Origin: Candidatus Kapaibacterium sp.
Lineage (GTDB): Bacteria > Bacteroidota > Ignavibacteria > Kapaibacteriales > UBA961
NCBI GenBank assembly: GCA_023253875.1
Contig: JALRFC010000124.1
Span: 1-6,028, forward strand
DNA length: 6,028 bases
Direction: 5' to 3'
The notes below the pieces were generated by a model, which saw nothing but the letters and a program-made list of their open reading frames with translations, was not told the origin of the DNA and made no database searches. Position numbers and translations under genes: made by a program. Positions within the stretch are counted from its first letter, which is position 1. The number at the start of each line of letters is the position of its first letter. Positions 1 to 6,028 of the stretch are shown here, piece by piece.

Positions 1-1979
1 TAATCATCTTTCTTCATTACATAAATATCATTACCACCATAGCTGTCACTTCTTTGAATGGACATCATTAAGAACTTTCCATCCACACTCAAGCAACCAT
101 TATGATAAACTCCAACTGAATTAAGTTCAGGAATGTATTGTGTTATCGGATCCGACCATGATTGATCTTCTAACCTTGTGATTGATGGATTATTTCCTCT
201 ATCCGAATAACTATTATGTAGAAACAATTCCATTCCATCTTGGGAAACACTATATACTCCATTCGGATGTTGATTATTGAGTGGAATACCTATGTTCTGT
301 GCTTCACTCCATTCGCCATATTCATCCAAGTTTGATACATATATATCCTCATCACCATATCCATTCGGATGATCTCTTCTGATGAAATACAATGTTTCCC
401 CATCAGGACTGATCTTTGGTGCATAATCACCATACTCACTATTAATATGTTCTCCTAAATTTTCAGGTTCTTTTGAAATAATCTCATAGTACTTGAATTG
501 CTGTTCGCTTCCAATCTCTGTTGATCGAAAATATCTGAGAAATCTACGATAGTCTGTAGGTGTGACAAGAAACCCCACACATTTCTTAGCTAATTCTTCC
601 AGAAATTCTGGTGCTATTTTTGCGGTCTCAATACAGTCATCAAATGTACTTGATATTTCTACCAATCTTTTTTTGAGAGATGATATTCTTTGTGAGTAGG
701 TAATTTTTTCAAGGATTGTTATGATTTCGGTTCTTGTATAGGTAAGCTCTTTATCTTGTATGATTCTATCTATGAGAAGATTGCCCGGGAATAGAGCGAT
801 ATACTCCAGCATATGATTCAATGTGTACACAAATTGTAAAGCATGTTCAGGCAGTCTTGTGATATATGAAGAGTATGAAAATTCTCTTTTGAATATTCTA
901 CTATCTGACAAAGAACGAATGAATGTGAAGACCACCGAATCCAAGATTGGATGTTCTGCATTGATTACGAACATTTCTTTGACTTTCATCCCGGATGCAA
1001 AATCTGTGATAGTACCCAATGCAATCGTCTCAAGTTTTTTTTCTTGCAATGAACTAGGAAATATGTTTCTGTAAGAAGTGATGTCTTCTCTCGACTTCAC
1101 AAATTCAATTGCCATTAACTCAAGAACTCTTATATCAATATAGGAAGGATTGGACTTCACAAATCTTGAATACAATTGAAGATTCGTACACAATTGAGCA
1201 ATTTTACTCTTCACTATTTCTTTATCTGCTTTTGCAATGATATCAGGATATGACCTTGTATGCATAAGCCATTCATCGAGCGTATTAGAGCTCATGATCA
1301 ATTGTAATTTTATTTTTGCCGAGATGTCCAATGTTGGAAATATACTCACAAGTTCTGCATGATTGCCAACCGGAATTGAAGGCAATGATCGTGTGATCAC
1401 AGAATCAGCATATATACTATTTGGATATTGTTCAGCAAAGAATCTGGCATCCTTGATATTCTCCATGATAAATCGTTTGTCACCATCCTTGGGAATGGAA
1501 GAAAGGAATCTACCCTTGGAAAACTCAACCAATTTTCTGCTATTGTCATAATCAAGAATCCACTGCTTGGCTTCAAAATCTGTCACTAATTCTTTGCGTG
1601 TATGATCTTTCATCAATGAATAATTCAATAGACCCATGATGATACCGGATCCAATACCCTGAATCAGACGAACATCAGTATCAGTGAGCGACATCCCGGC
1701 TTTAGTCCCTAAATCCATCAGCGGAGTCGTAGGAGCATTTTGATATGCTGCATATCCAATACCTGCCGATATTCCAAGATTTAAAGTCCAGCCAAATGTG
1801 TTGATGCCTTTTTGATAATAGGGCTTCTCAAATTGCTTGACTTCATGATCATGCAAGATGGGATCCCCCTCATGCTTTGGATAAAATGAAGTGCACCCTT
1901 GAAAAAAAACGGCGAAAAGAAGGACTGCACATATGTGGGTGATTTTCTTCGGTCTGAAAAAGTATTGCATAGTTTCCAT
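1..1979 (-). CDS. Putative lipoprotein with degenerate helical repeats and PD40 beta-propeller blades (3' end outside window)
   Basis: An uninterrupted minus-strand frame of 659 codons runs off the left edge; the last two visible bases (TA) could begin a Tyr codon or a stop. The N-terminus reads as a lipoprotein signal: basic PKK (10-12), hydrophobic stretch 16-26, then FFQGC with candidate lipidated Cys29. The lipobox is imperfect (Phe at -3, Gln at -2). Residues about 63-121 hold two Gly/Ala-rich hydrophobic stretches. Residues about 175-395 form roughly seven helical repeats ending in an aromatic-x(n)-Pro signature. From about 516, PD40 blades appear: YAPKISPDGETLYF, then DEDIYVS; VYSVSQDGMELFL; LSVDGKFLMMS, then GGNDIYVMKK. 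In Bacteroidota, PD40 blades often precede an OmpA-like peptidoglycan-binding domain, as in the type IX secretion lipoprotein PorE (TPR, propeller, OmpA-like). That domain would lie outside the window, so this is only an analogy. Start: ATG 1979 places a signal peptide well; ATG 1970 is equally possible and ATG 2033 would add 18 residues. No clear ribosome-binding site is visible. Arg codons are mostly AGA. Function unknown. Confidence 0.88.
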   Translation of the reverse strand, partial: METMQYFFRPKKITHICAVLLFAVFFQGCTSFYPKHEGDPILHDHEVKQFEKPYYQKGINTFGWTLNLGISAGIGYAAYQNAPTTPLMDLGTKAGMSLTDTDVRLIQGIGSGIIMGLLNYSLMKDHTRKELVTDFEAKQWILDYDNSRKLVEFSKGRFLSSIPKDGDKRFIMENIKDARFFAEQYPNSIYADSVITRSLPSIPVGNHAELVSIFPTLDISAKIKLQLIMSSNTLDEWLMHTRSYPDIIAKADKEIVKSKIAQLCTNLQLYSRFVKSNPSYIDIRVLELMAIEFVKSREDITSYRNIFPSSLQEKKLETIALGTITDFASGMKVKEMFVINAEHPILDSVVFTFIRSLSDSRIFKREFSYSSYITRLPEHALQFVYTLNHMLEYIALFPGNLLIDRIIQDKELTYTRTEIITILEKITYSQRISSLKKRLVEISSTFDDCIETAKIAPEFLEELAKKCVGFLVTPTDYRRFLRYFRSTEIGSEQQFKYYEIISKEPENLGEHINSEYGDYAPKISPDGETLYFIRRDHPNGYGDEDIYVSNLDEYGEWSEAQNIGIPLNNQHPNGVYSVSQDGMELFLHNSYSDRGNNPSITRLEDQSWSDPITQYIPELNSVGVYHNGCLSVDGKFLMMSIQRSDSYGGNDIYVMKKDD
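795..1457 (-). repeat. Protein-level tandem repeats (~29-36 residues) inside the lipoprotein
   Basis: Residues about 175-395 can be laid out as seven units, each with a short helix ending in an aromatic-rich segment and Pro, followed by a second helix. The marker prolines are at residues 186, 215, 245, 278, 308, 344 and 377, spaced 29, 30, 33, 30, 36 and 33. Examples of the marker are RFFAEQYPNS, AELVSIFPTL, LMHTRSYPDI, SRFVKSNPSY and ITSYRNIFPSS. A similar LEYIALFPGN follows at Pro398. The units are not conserved at DNA level, so this is an old degenerate alpha-solenoid, TPR-like in unit length but lacking the canonical TPR Gly/Ala pattern. The likely role, by analogy with other solenoids, is protein binding. 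Confidence 0.55.
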
Positions 1980-2229
1980 GATAAATGACCAATACATAAA
2001 GAAAGACTGAAGGGAAAATTGCTCAACATTCATTAATTCTCTTGAGAGAAATGTAAGCAGAATATCTCCCAACCCATTGATAGAAATATTAGATGCAACC
2101 TAAGGAGTGCGAAGGAAGAATCCACTACTCATTATCTACTCATTTAAGTGTTTTCATATAGTAATTACACACACACCATAATCGCTAGATATTACTTTTT
2201 CTTACCAGTGAAAGCATCTTTCATTTCTC

Positions 2230-2260
2230 TTATGGCGATTCATTTTCATTATAGCCATAA
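2230..2260. promoter_or_regulatory. Interrupted inverted repeat, possible operator
   Basis: TTATGGC (2230-2236) and GCCATAA (2254-2260) are perfect 7-base reverse complements separated by 17 bases. It lies mid-way between the two divergent genes and upstream of the candidate receptor promoter. The spacing suits a dimeric regulator as well as a weak hairpin. A 7-bp match can arise by chance in 600 bp of AT-rich DNA, so the regulatory reading is tentative. Confidence 0.25.
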
Positions 2261-2337
2261 AGTGCAATATTTTGATATTCCAAACCAAGAATTATTCATG
2301 AAATCTCAAATCATAAAATTGATTGTTCGATAAGTGC

Positions 2338-2367
2338 TTGTCTTTTCTTAATTTGAGTGGAGATAAT
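2338..2367 (+). promoter_or_regulatory. Candidate sigma70-like promoter for the TonB-dependent receptor
   Basis: TTGTCT (2338-2343, 4 of 6 to TTGACA) is followed after 18 bases by GATAAT (2362-2367, 5 of 6 to TATAAT). It would give a 5' untranslated leader of about 210 bases before ATG 2586. A weaker alternative nearer the gene is TTGCCC (2508-2513) with TATTCT (2532-2537). Neither has independent support. Confidence 0.3.
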
Positions 2368-2574
2368 TCATGTAACTCACCATGTCGAAGCAGCATTCGA
2401 TCTCACATGCATTATATTTCTTACGCTGGACTTATTGCTAGATGCAACCGTAATCAATACATCAAGCATTAGTCTCATTTCCATTCTAGGTTTATGCTTC
2501 TTAGGCATTGCCCACATCCATGCATATCAACTATTCTGTATTCACAGAACAATTTTCCTATTCTATTCACAAGT

Positions 2575-2578
2575 GGAG
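2575..2578 (+). promoter_or_regulatory. Ribosome-binding site that sets the receptor start
   Basis: GGAG within AAGTGGAGAACG lies 7 bases upstream of ATG 2586. It favours that ATG over the in-frame upstream ATG at 2508, which would add 26 residues (MPTSMHINYS...) in front of an otherwise normal signal peptide. Confidence 0.75.
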
Positions 2579-2585
2579 AACGAGT

Positions 2586-5291
2586 ATGAAGAATATCGTA
2601 CGAGTCTTTTCTTTTTTGTGCGTATTGACAATGACATCCGTCATGGCGATCGCGCAAGGCGTCCTGAGCGGACAAATCACGGGTCCTGATGGACAACCAA
2701 TTCCCGGTGTTTCAGTGAAAGTCACATTGGGCAAATCAAGCAAAGGTGGATTTTCTGATTCAAGAGGAAAATATTCCATCAAGAACTTGGAAAATGGAAA
2801 TTATGGTGTTTCATTCAGTTGTGTCGGCTATGAAAAGCAAGATGCAACTGTGAATGTTTCCGGTGCAACGACACTCAATGCGAAGCTGAAAGAAACTTCT
2901 ATTGACATGGATGTGACTGTTATTACTGCATCACGCGTTCAACAAAAAGCATCAGAAGCACCGGCATCAGTATCTGTGATTGAACCAAGAGCGATTCGCG
3001 AAGCTCCAAAGAATACACCGGTAGAACATCTTCGTGGTATTACAGGCGTTGATTATTCTCAAACCGGTATTGCTCAACAAAGCGTGAGTGTTCGTGGCTT
3101 TAATAATGTATTCACTGGTGCATTGCAAACCTTGACAGATTATCGTCTTGCAGGCGTTCCAAGTTTGCGCGTGAATGTCGGATATTTTGTTCCTGCCTCC
3201 AATGAAGACATCGAGCGCATTGAATTGGTGCGTGGTCCGGCTTCCGCACTCTATGGACCAAATGCGGCACAAGGTGTTTTAAATATCATTACTCGCTCCC
3301 CATTTGCTTCACAAGGTACAACTGTATTTCTCGCAGGTGGTCTGCAGAATCTCATGAATATGGGTGTTCGTCATGCAGGTACATTGAGTGATGATTTTGG
3401 CTATAAGATTTCAGGTCAATATTTCTCAGCCAATGATTGGGCATTTGAAGATCCCGTAGAAGTTGCAGAAAGAGCAAAAGCAATCACTGCAGGAGCAAAT
3501 GCAGATACTTTGAAGATTGGTAATAGAAAGAATACGCATGAGCGCTTCAATGTTGATGCAGGAGCTTATTATAATTTGGGTGAGAACTCCATGTTCCAAC
3601 TCAATGCAGGTGTTTCTCAATCACTCAATACCATTGAAATGACTGGTCTTGGAGCAGCAAATGGTAGAGATTGGAGATATTCGTATGTAAATGCACAACT
3701 CACTTCCGGTGATTTATTCGCTCAAGTATTCTATAATATGAGTGATGCCGGTCAAACATATTTCCTTCGTACGGGTAATCCGATTGTTGACAAATCAACA
3801 TTGCTCGGTGCTCGTTTGCAACATGCATATACAGTCAATGATGATATTCGATTGACCTATGGTGCTGATTTCTTCTCGACAAATCCCGTTACTGAAGGTA
3901 CAATCAATGGCGTGAATGAAGAGAATGACACCTATAATGAAATTGGTGCCTATCTTCAGGCAGATGTGAAGCTCACTAAAGATCTTTCTTTGCTCGGCGC
4001 AGTTCGTGGTGATAGACATTCCATCATTGAAGAAATGGTACTCTCTCCACGCGTTGCCATGATGTATAAACTAGATGAGAATTCAACCGTTCGAGCAACA
4101 TTCAATCAAGCTTTCAGCAATCCAGGTACCAATGATTTGTTCCTTGATTTGCTCAGTACAAAAGATGCATTTGGTCTTAGCGCCGCTAATCCTGCATTTG
4201 CAGTTGGCGTTTGGGGTGCTTCCGGTGGAAGAAATGGCTATACTTATAATCGTGATGGCGGTGTTCTTCGTTATATCTCACAATTCGACCCAACTCGCTC
4301 CAATTGGATGCCGACAACCAATGTTGCAAATATGTGGTCAGCAGTAACAGCTGTTATTACAGCAAATCCTGCGCTTGCTGCATTAAAGCCATTGCTTACT
4401 TCACTTATACCTGCCCCAACAACAATTGGTGGTAGCATTGCAGCGCTCAATCCTACGACAAGACAATTCATTCCAATGCAAGCAGGCGATGTTCTTGATG
4501 TAGACAAATTACGTCAGACAAATACCCAAACAATTGAATTGGGATATCAAGGCAAGTTGACAGACAAATTCAAGTTCTCAATTGATTTGTATCAGTCAAC
4601 AGTTACTGACTTTGTATCTCCATTGAAAGTCGTCACTCCAAATGTATTCATGAATGTTGCTGATGTAACCGCATATCTCAAGCCTATTTTGAAGGGCGCA
4701 CTTATGCAGGGTGGGATGCCTGAAGCACAAGCAGATGCAACAGCAACACAAGTATGTGGTGCATATGCACAAGTTCCTATCGGAACAGTTTCTCCGAATG
4801 AAACAACTCATAAAGGCGATATTCTTCTTTCTTATCGTAATTATGGTGAGCTTTCGTATTATGGAAGTGATGCGGCTTTCACCTATGAATTATCACCTGA
4901 ATTCGCAATCTCAGGTTCAGCTTCCTATATCAATCAGAATGTGTTTGCAGGTGAGGATTTGGGCGCAGGTGCGGGATCCGATACAATCGCACTCAATGCT
5001 CCACAATACAAATCTGCACTATCAATCATGCATCGCAATGCAGATCTTGGTTTGAATGTTGGTTTGCAATGGCGCTGGGTTGATGCATTCCGCATGAACT
5101 CAGGTGTATATGTTGGTGATGTACAAGCTTATCACATGCTCGACTTGAATTTGAATTATGCTATACCGTCAGTTCAAGGTTTGAGTGTAAATCTTACAGC
5201 TACCAACCTTCTTGATCATCGCGTGCAACAATTCATTGGTGCAGCGGCAATCGGAAGAATGGTCCAAGGTAGATTCACATATACCTTCTAA
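2586..5291 (+). CDS. TonB-dependent outer-membrane receptor with carboxypeptidase-regulatory-like N-terminal domain
   Basis: A complete 901-residue gated beta-barrel that should import a bound ligand (metal chelate, vitamin or oligomer) using energy from TonB-ExbB-ExbD. Residues 1-24 are a signal peptide (basic start, hydrophobic core, cleavage near AIA-QG). Residues about 26-103 are a carboxypeptidase-regulatory-like Ig fold (GPDGQPIPGVSV, SDSRGKYSIKNL, SCVGYE), usual in Bacteroidota receptors. Residues 106-117 (IDMDVTVITASR) fit a TonB box. The plug spans about 122-240 and includes VSVRGF and the closing signature IERIELVRGPASALYG (209-224). The barrel follows, with RATFNQAFSNPGTNDLF (503-519), QTIELGYQGKL (648-658), a typical NLLDHR segment (874-879) and a C-terminal Phe901 suited to Bam recognition. 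Two long presumed surface loops (about 520-643 and 677-746) are unusual. Codons favour CGT/CGC for Arg more than the flanking genes. It has its own ribosome-binding site and terminator. The upstream ATG 2508 is rejected. The ligand cannot be predicted from sequence or neighbours. Confidence 0.96.
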   Translation: MKNIVRVFSFLCVLTMTSVMAIAQGVLSGQITGPDGQPIPGVSVKVTLGKSSKGGFSDSRGKYSIKNLENGNYGVSFSCVGYEKQDATVNVSGATTLNAKLKETSIDMDVTVITASRVQQKASEAPASVSVIEPRAIREAPKNTPVEHLRGITGVDYSQTGIAQQSVSVRGFNNVFTGALQTLTDYRLAGVPSLRVNVGYFVPASNEDIERIELVRGPASALYGPNAAQGVLNIITRSPFASQGTTVFLAGGLQNLMNMGVRHAGTLSDDFGYKISGQYFSANDWAFEDPVEVAERAKAITAGANADTLKIGNRKNTHERFNVDAGAYYNLGENSMFQLNAGVSQSLNTIEMTGLGAANGRDWRYSYVNAQLTSGDLFAQVFYNMSDAGQTYFLRTGNPIVDKSTLLGARLQHAYTVNDDIRLTYGADFFSTNPVTEGTINGVNEENDTYNEIGAYLQADVKLTKDLSLLGAVRGDRHSIIEEMVLSPRVAMMYKLDENSTVRATFNQAFSNPGTNDLFLDLLSTKDAFGLSAANPAFAVGVWGASGGRNGYTYNRDGGVLRYISQFDPTRSNWMPTTNVANMWSAVTAVITANPALAALKPLLTSLIPAPTTIGGSIAALNPTTRQFIPMQAGDVLDVDKLRQTNTQTIELGYQGKLTDKFKFSIDLYQSTVTDFVSPLKVVTPNVFMNVADVTAYLKPILKGALMQGGMPEAQADATATQVCGAYAQVPIGTVSPNETTHKGDILLSYRNYGELSYYGSDAAFTYELSPEFAISGSASYINQNVFAGEDLGAGAGSDTIALNAPQYKSALSIMHRNADLGLNVGLQWRWVDAFRMNSGVYVGDVQAYHMLDLNLNYAIPSVQGLSVNLTATNLLDHRVQQFIGAAAIGRMVQGRFTYTF

Positions 5292-5308
5292 TTTGTTCAT
5301 ACAAAAGT

Positions 5309-5342
5309 AAAGGCATCTTCAGAAATGAAGATGCCTTTTTTT
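5309..5342 (+). terminator. Intrinsic (Rho-independent) terminator of the receptor gene
   Basis: AAAGGCATCTTC (5309-5320) and GAAGATGCCTTT (5327-5338) form a perfect 12-bp stem around a 6-base loop (AGAAAT). The 3' arm runs into seven T residues (5336-5342). It starts 17 bases after the receptor stop codon, so the receptor transcript very probably ends here and the next gene needs its own promoter. Confidence 0.95.
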
Positions 5343-5411
5343 GTGATATGTTAGAGTGAGTTTTTTAGTTTTGCAAGTGGGTTTTGAAGTAAAGTCAATT
5401 TTGTATCAAAC

Positions 5412-5418
5412 AAAGGGA
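5412..5418 (+). promoter_or_regulatory. Ribosome-binding site of the small secreted protein gene
   Basis: AAAGGGA lies 7 bases upstream of ATG 5426, a standard Shine-Dalgarno position. It is the main evidence that the plus-strand frame here is a real gene rather than the overlapping minus-strand frame. The 83 bases between the terminator and this ATG show no strong promoter; a poor Bacteroidota-style match is CAATTTTG (5396-5403) with TTTG at 5370-5373. Confidence 0.65.
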
Positions 5419-5425
5419 TTTCAAT

Positions 5426-5824
5426 ATGAATCATTGTATGGGAATTGTAATAATTATGTTCATATTCATGAACACAATCGAAATGTTTTCCTTGCCAATT
5501 AGAAATGGCGAATCATGCTTTTCTTCATATAATTCCAAAGGGAAGTATTTTTATCTTCACATATATTTCGATGGTAGAAATGTCCCAAGAACGATTAGGT
5601 ATAAACAGAATTCTACTGCCATCCCGCTTTCTTTCTATGGTAGAGAGGATAAATATATTCCAATGATTGGAGAGTATAGATCGGCTAGAGTATTTTTGGA
5701 AATATATAAAAATGACATTACGGGCAGGCTTTATATCCTTGACAAACCACTGGTGGATGGTTTGTATATTCTGTTTGAAAGAACCAAAGACAATCAGATA
5801 TTCAACTTTTATGAATGCAATTGA
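5426..5824 (+). CDS. Small hypothetical protein, probably exported, beta-rich
   Basis: A 132-residue protein I do not recognise. Residues 5-21 are strongly hydrophobic (GIVIIMFIFM and onward) and look like a signal peptide or N-terminal anchor, although there is no basic residue before them and no clear cleavage site. The remainder alternates aromatic/aliphatic and polar residues in strand-like runs (YFYLHIYFDG, RVFLEIYKNDITGRLYIL, GLYILFERT), suggesting a small beta-sandwich or barrel. Cys31 and Cys131 could form a disulphide across the mature domain if it is exported. All Arg codons I read are AGA or AGG. It starts after the receptor terminator, so it is not co-transcribed with the receptor, and its stop lies 5 bp from the stop of the convergent protease-like gene. 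A minus-strand frame over the same bases (5525-5833) lacks comparable support. No function is proposed. Confidence 0.72.
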   Translation: MNHCMGIVIIMFIFMNTIEMFSLPIRNGESCFSSYNSKGKYFYLHIYFDGRNVPRTIRYKQNSTAIPLSFYGREDKYIPMIGEYRSARVFLEIYKNDITGRLYILDKPLVDGLYILFERTKDNQIFNFYECN

Positions 5825-5829
5825 TACAT

Positions 5830-6028
5830 TCAATATTCCAAAATGATGTCTTTCTTAATATTGTCTATGGATATGGATTTGAATTGCTTAAACACGGATT
5901 GTCCAACCAAGAGTGGAGCATTTGGCTCATCGATGATGACGGCTTGTACATCATATAGTGGTATACCACCAATATTGACATTTTTCAATAATACTCTTGT
6001 ACCTGGTATGATATCACCATTGGCTATG
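5830..6028 (-). CDS. Retropepsin-like aspartic protease, C-terminal 65 residues (5' end outside window)
   Basis: The minus strand reads 65 codons open from the right edge to a TGA at 5830-5832. The fragment has the order expected of the C-terminal half of a clan AA single-domain aspartic protease (Asp_protease_2 / gag-asp_protease type): an ANG element (residues 2-4 of the fragment), strands TRVLLKNVNIGGIPLYDV, hydrophobic AVIID, the LLVGQSVFKQF segment corresponding to the family's second conserved LLGxxFL block, then SISIDNIKKDIILEY, matching the usual closing strands. The catalytic Asp (D-T/S-G) should lie N-terminally, outside the window, so activity cannot be judged. In bacteria such proteins are often periplasmic or membrane-anchored homodimers; location here is unknown. 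It converges on the small secreted gene with a 5-bp gap and no visible terminator between them. Confidence 0.78.
   Translation of the reverse strand, partial: IANGDIIPGTRVLLKNVNIGGIPLYDVQAVIIDEPNAPLLVGQSVFKQFKSISIDNIKKDIILEY

Larger units (their letters stand above)
1980..2585. other. Divergent intergenic region, no convincing gene
   Basis: This 606-bp AT-rich stretch separates the start codons of two divergently oriented genes and should contain both promoters. Short open frames occur in it (GTG starts at 2148 and 2357), but they lack ribosome-binding sites and recognisable protein patterns, and the second runs about 100 bp into the receptor gene in another frame. I see one possible sigma70-like promoter, one 7-bp inverted repeat, and no recognisable cobalamin or TPP riboswitch core, tRNA or small RNA. 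No convincing promoter is visible for the minus-strand lipoprotein. Confidence 0.7.

Noticed and set aside
1781..2029. 82-codon minus-strand frame at the start of the lipoprotein gene
   Set aside because: It is a shadow frame; the 1979 frame stays open for 659 codons with a lipoprotein signal and PD40 motifs.
2148..2333. 61-codon plus-strand frame in the intergenic region, GTG start
   Set aside because: Composition is that of translated AT-rich non-coding DNA, with no ribosome-binding site and no conserved pattern.
2090..2449. Direct repeat TAGATGCAACC at 2090-2100 and 2439-2449
   Set aside because: An 11-base repeat is expected by chance in a window of this size, and the flanking bases show no mobile-element features.
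2508..2585. In-frame 26-residue N-terminal extension of the receptor
   Set aside because: It would bury a standard signal peptide internally, and the GGAG site fits ATG 2586.
2357..2689. 110-codon plus-strand frame with hydrophobic N-terminal half, GTG start
   Set aside because: It overlaps the first 104 bases of the receptor gene in another frame, and its tail there is just the shifted signal-peptide region. No ribosome-binding site or recognisable family.
5525..5833. 102-codon minus-strand frame opposite the small secreted gene
   Set aside because: The plus-strand frame has a good ribosome-binding site and signal-like N-terminus. This frame also overlaps the stop of the protease-like gene on its own strand.

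Overview
The window looks like a chromosomal segment of a Gram-negative bacterium from the Bacteroidota/Chlorobiota side of the FCB group. Three things point that way: a TonB-dependent receptor with an N-terminal carboxypeptidase-regulatory-like domain, a large lipoprotein ending in PD40 (WD40-like) propeller blades, and a moderately AT-rich base composition. Shine-Dalgarno-like sites precede both complete plus-strand genes, so this does not look like a classical SD-poor Bacteroides-type genome. A Chlorobiota/Kapabacteria-like lineage is my guess; the sequence alone does not prove it.

Layout. Positions 1-1979 (minus) hold one long open frame that runs off the left edge. It encodes a putative lipoprotein with a glycine-rich hydrophobic hairpin, about seven degenerate 29-36-residue helical repeats, and at least three PD40 blades. 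A divergent non-coding gap of about 600 bp (1980-2585) follows; it should hold the promoters of both flanking genes. Positions 2586-5291 (plus) encode a complete 901-residue TonB-dependent outer-membrane receptor, closed by a textbook intrinsic terminator (5309-5342). A small secreted-looking protein of unknown function lies at 5426-5824 (plus). It converges, with only 5 bp between stop codons, on a minus-strand gene whose last 65 residues (5830-6028) match the C-terminal half of a retropepsin-like aspartic protease.

How they fit together. All four products appear to act in or beyond the inner membrane: a probable outer-membrane lipoprotein, an outer-membrane transporter, and probably exported small and protease-like proteins. 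They do not form an operon: orientation changes twice, and the receptor is a monocistronic unit with its own ribosome-binding site and terminator. The receptor's substrate cannot be read from the context. I see no mobile element, CRISPR array, tRNA or rRNA. The most unusual element is the lipoprotein's repeat region. I do not see convincing evidence of a new multi-gene system in this window.
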